Below are positions 60,221 to 64,000 of a stretch of DNA of 64,000 nt, piece after piece (position 1 is the first letter of the stretch; each line of letters opens with the position of its first letter). The translations under genes and the position numbers were made by a program. This DNA comes from Kibdelosporangium banguiense (GTDB taxonomy: Bacteria; Actinomycetota; Actinomycetes; Mycobacteriales; Pseudonocardiaceae): NCBI RefSeq assembly GCF_017876405.1, contig NZ_JAGINW010000001.1, positions 7,453,203-7,517,202 on the forward strand, in the 5' to 3' direction. The notes under the pieces were generated by a model. The model saw nothing but the letters and a program-made list of their open reading frames with translations. It was not told the DNA's origin and ran no database searches.

Positions 60221-61435
60221 TCATACGACCATGATGCCCGTTGACGGGCCTGCGCTGTTTCCGGTGTTGTGGGAGATGTTCTGGGTGGCGAGGTAGACCG
60301 CGCGGACGGTCAGTGTGCGTTCGATCTCGTCGATGATTGGGGCGAAGAACTGCTCGCGGTGGTCGGCGTCGCTCATTGAGGTGATCGCGAAGTACATGCT
60401 GCCGAAGGCGGCGAACAGGGTGGCGTTGCGCAGCAAAGCGACTGGCATTGTTGGAAGCAGGGTCGAATAGGCGGGTGGGTTGCCGATCCATTGTTCGGCT
60501 GTGTCGGGGGTGACCACGATCAGGCCCAGGATCAGGAAGAACGCGAACAGGGCCAGGCCGACTACGACTGCCTGCACGAGCTGGCGGGTGGCGAGCATGA
60601 GCAGAAGGTTGCGGACCTGGCGCCCGTTCAGTGGGACCGCGCGTAGCGGGCCGTCGGGTGTGAGCTCGTCGATCGGTACCTTGGCCAGGGGTGTGTTCTT
60701 GCATGCCGCGGCCAGCCGGGGCGGGCTGAGGTCCTGTTCGACGCGGCCGATTTCGGTTCGCAGGCGGGCCGCCGCGGCGAGCACGGTGACTGCGGCGAAC
60801 AGGCCGACGACCAGGGTGAGCCGCCACCAGGTGAGGCGATTCATCGCCTGCCAGAGTTCACCGGTGAAGAACAGGAACAGCGTGACGAACAGCATCGCGG
60901 GCAGCGCCCGGCCCAGGAGATGCACGCTGTTGCGTAGGTCGTAGATCGTGTGCCGGATGGCTCGGCGCAGCAGTGTGCCGAGGCCGTACGTGGTCGCCAG
61001 GAGGGTGGCTGCGAAGACCGCGGCAAAGAAGAGAACGAACCCCAGAAGGCCGCCACCTCCAGGCGGCGTGACGTCGTCGTCGACGGCGATCTGCAACAGG
61101 GGGACAGCGACGGGCATCGCGGCGTAGGCGATGAGGACCGCAATGGTGGCCGCGCGGGTGAAACGGGGCAACCGCCGGACGAACAACCTGATCGTCAGCC
61201 ATACGGCCACGGTCGCCGCGAACACCACCGCGAGCAGGACCCAGCGCCCTGACCCCGCTGACTTGAGCGGGACGAGCCAGGCCAGGCTGGCGAGGGTGAC
61301 AAAGGCCAGTGCCGGCAACATGCGAGCAAGCACATGCTTGCCGAAGCTGTATCCCTCGATCATCGTGGGCGTTCCGTCCTGGACGAACCAACGTTCGGTC
61401 TGACGCACCAGGGCGGGCGACGCGGTGTACGGCAT
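60221..61435 (-). CDS. Polytopic membrane protein of unknown function
   Basis: A 404-residue protein with eight or more hydrophobic helices (for example VLLAVVFAATVAVWLTIRLF, LLGFVLFFAAVFAATLLATTYGLG, LTLVVGLFAAVTVLAAAARL, VVVGLALFAFFLILGLIVV). The segment between helices (TEIGRVEQDLSPPRLAAACKNTPLAKVPIDEL) is cytoplasmic and charged. ATG 61435 has AAGGA upstream; ATG 61447 overlaps that site. I do not recognise the family. It is separated from the short-chain dehydrogenase gene by about 55 bases and could be co-transcribed with it. Confidence 0.75.
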   Translation of the reverse strand: MPYTASPALVRQTERWFVQDGTPTMIEGYSFGKHVLARMLPALAFVTLASLAWLVPLKSAGSGRWVLLAVVFAATVAVWLTIRLFVRRLPRFTRAATIAVLIAYAAMPVAVPLLQIAVDDDVTPPGGGGLLGFVLFFAAVFAATLLATTYGLGTLLRRAIRHTIYDLRNSVHLLGRALPAMLFVTLFLFFTGELWQAMNRLTWWRLTLVVGLFAAVTVLAAAARLRTEIGRVEQDLSPPRLAAACKNTPLAKVPIDELTPDGPLRAVPLNGRQVRNLLLMLATRQLVQAVVVGLALFAFFLILGLIVVTPDTAEQWIGNPPAYSTLLPTMPVALLRNATLFAAFGSMYFAITSMSDADHREQFFAPIIDEIERTLTVRAVYLATQNISHNTGNSAGPSTGIMVV

Positions 61436-61489
61436 GGGGGTGATCATCCTTGGGAAACCCGGTATGCGCCCGGAAGAACACGGGTGTGT

Positions 61490-62251
61490 TCAGCTGTGAT
61501 GCCGGCTGCCCATGCGGGCGGACAGGGCACTGGTGACGCGGCGTGGCAGGATTTTGCCGAGTCCGGTGAGCACCCTGTAGGCGATGCCCGGCATGCTGAC
61601 GGGAACGCCGTTGCGGAGGTCTCGCATGGCCTCTGTCACGAGCCGGGCCGCGTCCAGCCACATGAATCCGGGGATCCCTGCGGTGTCCATTCCGGACCGT
61701 TCGTGGAACTCGGTGCGGACCCAGCCGGGACACAAGGCCATCACGTGCACGCCGCTGCCGGTGATCTGCTGGCGGACGCTGTCGCTGAAGGTGACGACCC
61801 ACATCTTGGAGGCGCTGTAGGTGCCGCGGGAGAAGAACGCGGCCACTGAGGCGACATTGATGACACCGCCGCGGCCGCGTTCCAGCATGGGTGGCAGGGC
61901 CGCGCGGGTGATCCGCAGGACGGCCTCGCAGTGCACCTTCAGCATGTCGATCTCCTCGGTGAGCTCCGAGGAGAGGAAACTGCCCTGCTGTCCGAATCCG
62001 GCGTTGTTGACCACCAGGTCGACGCCTTCGGCCACCCGGTGCTCGACCGCCGCGATCCCTTCGTCGGTGGACAGGTCGGCCACGAGCACCTCGACAGCAA
62101 TTCCGTGGTCGGCGCAGTGTGTCGCGGCCGCCTGGTCGAGCCGGTTCTTGTCCCGTGCGACCAGGACCAGGTTGTAGCCTTCGCCGGCGAGATGACGGGC
62201 GAACCGCGCGCCGATTCCGGCTGTGGCGCCGGTGACGAGAGCCGTGAGCAT
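61490..62251 (-). CDS. Short-chain dehydrogenase/reductase (SDR)
   Basis: A 253-residue classical SDR. ATG 62251 begins at MLTALVTGATAGIG, the NAD(P)-binding TGxxxGxG motif at about residues 7-14. NNAG follows, then the catalytic Ser in NVASVAAF and Tyr145-x3-Lys149 (YSASK). VARD after the second strand suggests NADP preference. The C-terminal LGKILPRRVTSALSARMG is basic. The relatives are membrane-associated DltE/YqjQ-like reductases; the substrate is unknown. Confidence 0.92.
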   Translation of the reverse strand: MLTALVTGATAGIGARFARHLAGEGYNLVLVARDKNRLDQAAATHCADHGIAVEVLVADLSTDEGIAAVEHRVAEGVDLVVNNAGFGQQGSFLSSELTEEIDMLKVHCEAVLRITRAALPPMLERGRGGVINVASVAAFFSRGTYSASKMWVVTFSDSVRQQITGSGVHVMALCPGWVRTEFHERSGMDTAGIPGFMWLDAARLVTEAMRDLRNGVPVSMPGIAYRVLTGLGKILPRRVTSALSARMGSRHHS

Positions 62252-62326
62252 GGCGAGAGCGTAATTGCCCCGGCAAATGGTTCCCCTCCGTGGCGCGACG
62301 GTCACAACCTGATATTGGGCAGATTA

Positions 62327-62353
62327 TTGACGGCCGTCGTGGATGCTTATAAC
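62327..62353 (+). promoter_or_regulatory. Promoter candidate for the secreted hydrolase
   Basis: TTGACG at 62327-62332 and TATAAC at 62348-62353 with a 15-base spacer, 54 bases before ATG 62408, in a locally AT-rich patch. The spacer is shorter than the usual 17. Confidence 0.35.
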
Positions 62354-62407
62354 GTCGGGCGGCACGAGGATCGGAGTCAGGGCCTGGAGCCGTAGGGCGG
62401 GAGCCTC

Positions 62408-63757
62408 ATGTTGAGCATGAAGAGAGCACTGACTTGCTTTGTCGCCGCCGTTCTCGGAGCGACTGTTCTGGTGACGCCGAGTGCTTCGGCGCAAACCGCA
62501 CCGACCGGCTATTCGGGGACGCTGCCGGATGGCGCGACCTGGGTCGCGCGGGTGCCGTCCGGGTGGAACGGCACTGTGGTGCTGTTCAGTCACGGTTTTC
62601 GGCCGGGGCCGGAGAACCCGGCTGCCGACTCGCCTGACCCGGCGACTGCGGATGCCTTGCTGGCAAAGGGTTTCGCGCTGGCCGGATCCTCCTATGCGCG
62701 CCCGGGCTGGGCACTGGACACTGCCGTTCAGGATCAGCTGGACACGCTCGCAGCACTGCGTCGGCACGTGGGTCCGGCGCGCGAGGTCATTGCGCTCGGG
62801 CAGTCGATGGGTGGCTTGGTCAGTGCATTGCTCGCCGAGCGCTCCGGCCGGAACATCGATGGCGCACTGACTACGTGCGGATTGGTCGGTGGTGCACTGA
62901 ACCTGAACAACTACCAGCTCGACGGTACGTACGCGATGGCCCAGCTGCTCCTGCCAGGACAACCGATCCAGCTGACGAGGTTCACCACCCCGGCCGAGGC
63001 CAACGCGACCGTCAGTGCACTGACAAATGCACTGAGGACCGCCCAGGCAACGCCCGCAGGGCGTGCCCGGATTGCTCTGGCCGGAGCGATGATGAATGCT
63101 CCGACTTGGTTCACCGGGCCGACGCCTCCGTCCGCACGGGACTGGGCCGTTCAGCAGGAAGCGCAATACAACTGGCTGGTGGGCACATTGCCGTTTGTGA
63201 TACCGGCTCGCATCACGATCAACGCCGTGGCCGGCGGTGACAGTTCATGGAACGTCGGCGTGAACTACGCCAAGTTGCTGCACGAATCGGCGCAGTCGTC
63301 CCAAGTGGCCGGTTTGTACCGGCAGGCGGGCCTGGACCTGAGGGCGGACCTGGCCACGTTGTCCAGGAACGCGACGATCGCTCCGGAGCCCGCCGCGGTT
63401 CGCTGGCTGGCGCGTACTTCCGTGCCGACCGGCCGGCTCTCGATACCCGAACTCACTCTGCACACCCTGGCCGACAGCTTGGCGCCAGTCGAGTACCACC
63501 AGGAGTACGGCGGCAAAGTCCGTAGGGCGGGCGCCGAACCGTTGCTGCGCCAGACATACGTGTCCCGGATCGGGCACTGTGCCTTCACTCCGGCCGAGCA
63601 TGTCGCCGCGTTGCTCGCGGTCCAGAACCGGATTCGAACGGGAACCTGGCGGTCAGCCACCCCGGAGGCGTTGCAGGCCACCGCCGAATCGCTCAATCTC
63701 GGTGGTGCGGCGTTCGTTCGCTACCAGCCGCCGCCGTTCGTGAACGACCGGCACTAG
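62408..63757 (+). CDS. Secreted alpha/beta hydrolase
   Basis: A 449-residue exported protein with a signal peptide (basic MLSMKRAL, hydrophobic core, cleavage near SASAQ at about 29). The hydrolase fold has VVLFSHGFRPG, the nucleophile elbow ALGQSMGG with Ser133, and the likely triad partners Asp356 (LADSLAPVEY) and His390 (RIGHCAFTP). Its length exceeds a minimal hydrolase because of a lid insertion (about 175-300). It resembles secreted actinomycete prolyl-type or DUF6351-like peptidases and esterases; the substrate is unknown. GGGAG precedes the ATG. Its stop overlaps the convergent STAS gene stop. Confidence 0.85.
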   Translation: MLSMKRALTCFVAAVLGATVLVTPSASAQTAPTGYSGTLPDGATWVARVPSGWNGTVVLFSHGFRPGPENPAADSPDPATADALLAKGFALAGSSYARPGWALDTAVQDQLDTLAALRRHVGPAREVIALGQSMGGLVSALLAERSGRNIDGALTTCGLVGGALNLNNYQLDGTYAMAQLLLPGQPIQLTRFTTPAEANATVSALTNALRTAQATPAGRARIALAGAMMNAPTWFTGPTPPSARDWAVQQEAQYNWLVGTLPFVIPARITINAVAGGDSSWNVGVNYAKLLHESAQSSQVAGLYRQAGLDLRADLATLSRNATIAPEPAAVRWLARTSVPTGRLSIPELTLHTLADSLAPVEYHQEYGGKVRRAGAEPLLRQTYVSRIGHCAFTPAEHVAALLAVQNRIRTGTWRSATPEALQATAESLNLGGAAFVRYQPPPFVNDRH

Positions 63758-64000
63758 TCGCCCAGAGCTGTCCGCACGTCCGGGACCAACGACAGGATCT
63801 GGGCCAGGCCGGTCAGTTCGATCGACCGTCCGACGATCTCGTTGCCGACTGCCACCTGCAGGTCCTTGTTCGTGCGCATCGCGTCTTCATGGGCATCCAC
63901 CAGGACCGCGAGGCCGGGTGAGGCGAGGAAGGTGACGCCCGCGAGGTCGATCACCACCGACGACGTCCCGCGCCGCAGGGCATCCCGGACTGTCTCGGCG
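63754..64000 (-). CDS. STAS-domain anti-sigma factor antagonist (5' end outside window)
   Basis: The visible C-terminal 80 or so residues form a SpoIIAA/RsbV-type STAS domain: VVIDLAGVTFLASPGLAVLVDAHEDA, with the family's phosphorylatable Ser position in LASPGL, followed by LQVAVGNEIVGRSIELTGLAQILSL. The frame is open to the right edge, so the start lies outside. Such proteins release sigma factors from anti-sigma kinases. TAG stops of this gene and the secreted hydrolase overlap (63754-63757). Confidence 0.88.
   Translation of the reverse strand, partial: AETVRDALRRGTSSVVIDLAGVTFLASPGLAVLVDAHEDAMRTNKDLQVAVGNEIVGRSIELTGLAQILSLVPDVRTALGD

Noticed and set aside
60858..62276. Minus-strand frame of 472 codons spanning the short-chain dehydrogenase and membrane protein genes
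   Set aside because: It lies in a different frame from both real genes on the same strand and is Arg/Gly/His-rich without motifs.
1..64000. Mobile elements, tRNA genes, CRISPR arrays or prophage genes
   Set aside because: I saw no transposase, integrase or phage protein, no regular short repeats with spacers and no tRNA-like cloverleaf in the intergenic regions. The broken genes at 13786-18467 suggest rearrangement, but no element remains to explain it.

Overview
The window is high-GC DNA with strong GC bias at third codon positions, many GTG and TTG starts, GGAGG-type ribosome binding sites and short ATGA/GTGA gene overlaps. The gene content (ECF sigma factors, LuxR regulators with P-loop ATPases, several cytochromes P450, many STAND NTPases, a CHAT domain, secreted lectin-like and sialidase-like proteins) points to a filamentous actinomycete chromosome, most likely of the Pseudonocardiaceae. 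That placement is inference. I see no rRNA, tRNA, CRISPR array, transposase or attachment site. No gene-free stretch exceeds 300 bases; the longest is 45065-45354.

Layout. 1-3757: MacB-type ABC ATPase (cut by the window edge) and permease, a lipoprotein and a membrane Ser/Thr kinase. 3814-13054: sialidase-like secreted protein, aldehyde dehydrogenase, LuxR-type STAND regulator, HSL-type esterase, small unknown proteins and an AlkD-like repair protein. 13057-19633: a TetR gene with two operators beside a wrecked P450 gene joined head-on to a truncated TPR gene, then a transmembrane NACHT NTPase, two CHAT-domain pieces and a translationally coupled alpha/beta hydrolase. 19639-23387: lipid aminoacyltransferase and esterase, probably a pair that puts amino acids on membrane lipid and removes them. 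23634-32194: small unknown proteins, two intact P450s, a SigE-type ECF sigma factor with a membrane partner, a LuxR regulator and secreted lectin-like proteins.

32244-36234: NB-ARC NTPase and a TPR protein as separate overlapping genes. 36326-45064: a hydrolase, a small protein, an ECF41/SigJ-type sigma factor lacking most of its C-terminal domain, a large LAL regulator, a universal stress protein, an LtrA-like membrane protein and a ferritin-like/CDGSH fusion. Five of these genes carry (T/C)GTCACA-N16/17-(T/G)GTC upstream, matching the known ECF41/SigJ promoter type, so they may form a local regulon. 45355-49273: a VioB/RebD-like protein split into two genes, plus a luciferase-like flavin oxidoreductase. 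49310-50696: methyltransferase and a frameshifted deazaflavin-type reductase. 50905-53996: a second split STAND module. 54072-60129: EamA exporter with a divergent AraC regulator, and a TetR gene divergent from a heterodimeric ABC exporter. 60221-64000: membrane protein, short-chain dehydrogenase, secreted hydrolase and a STAS protein cut by the window edge.

The candidates for an undescribed system are the NACHT/CHAT/hydrolase module (15086-19633), the ferritin-like/CDGSH plus split VioB-like cluster (43319-49273) and the putative ECF41 regulon (36326-45145). All functions are inferred from motifs read by eye; no database search was possible.
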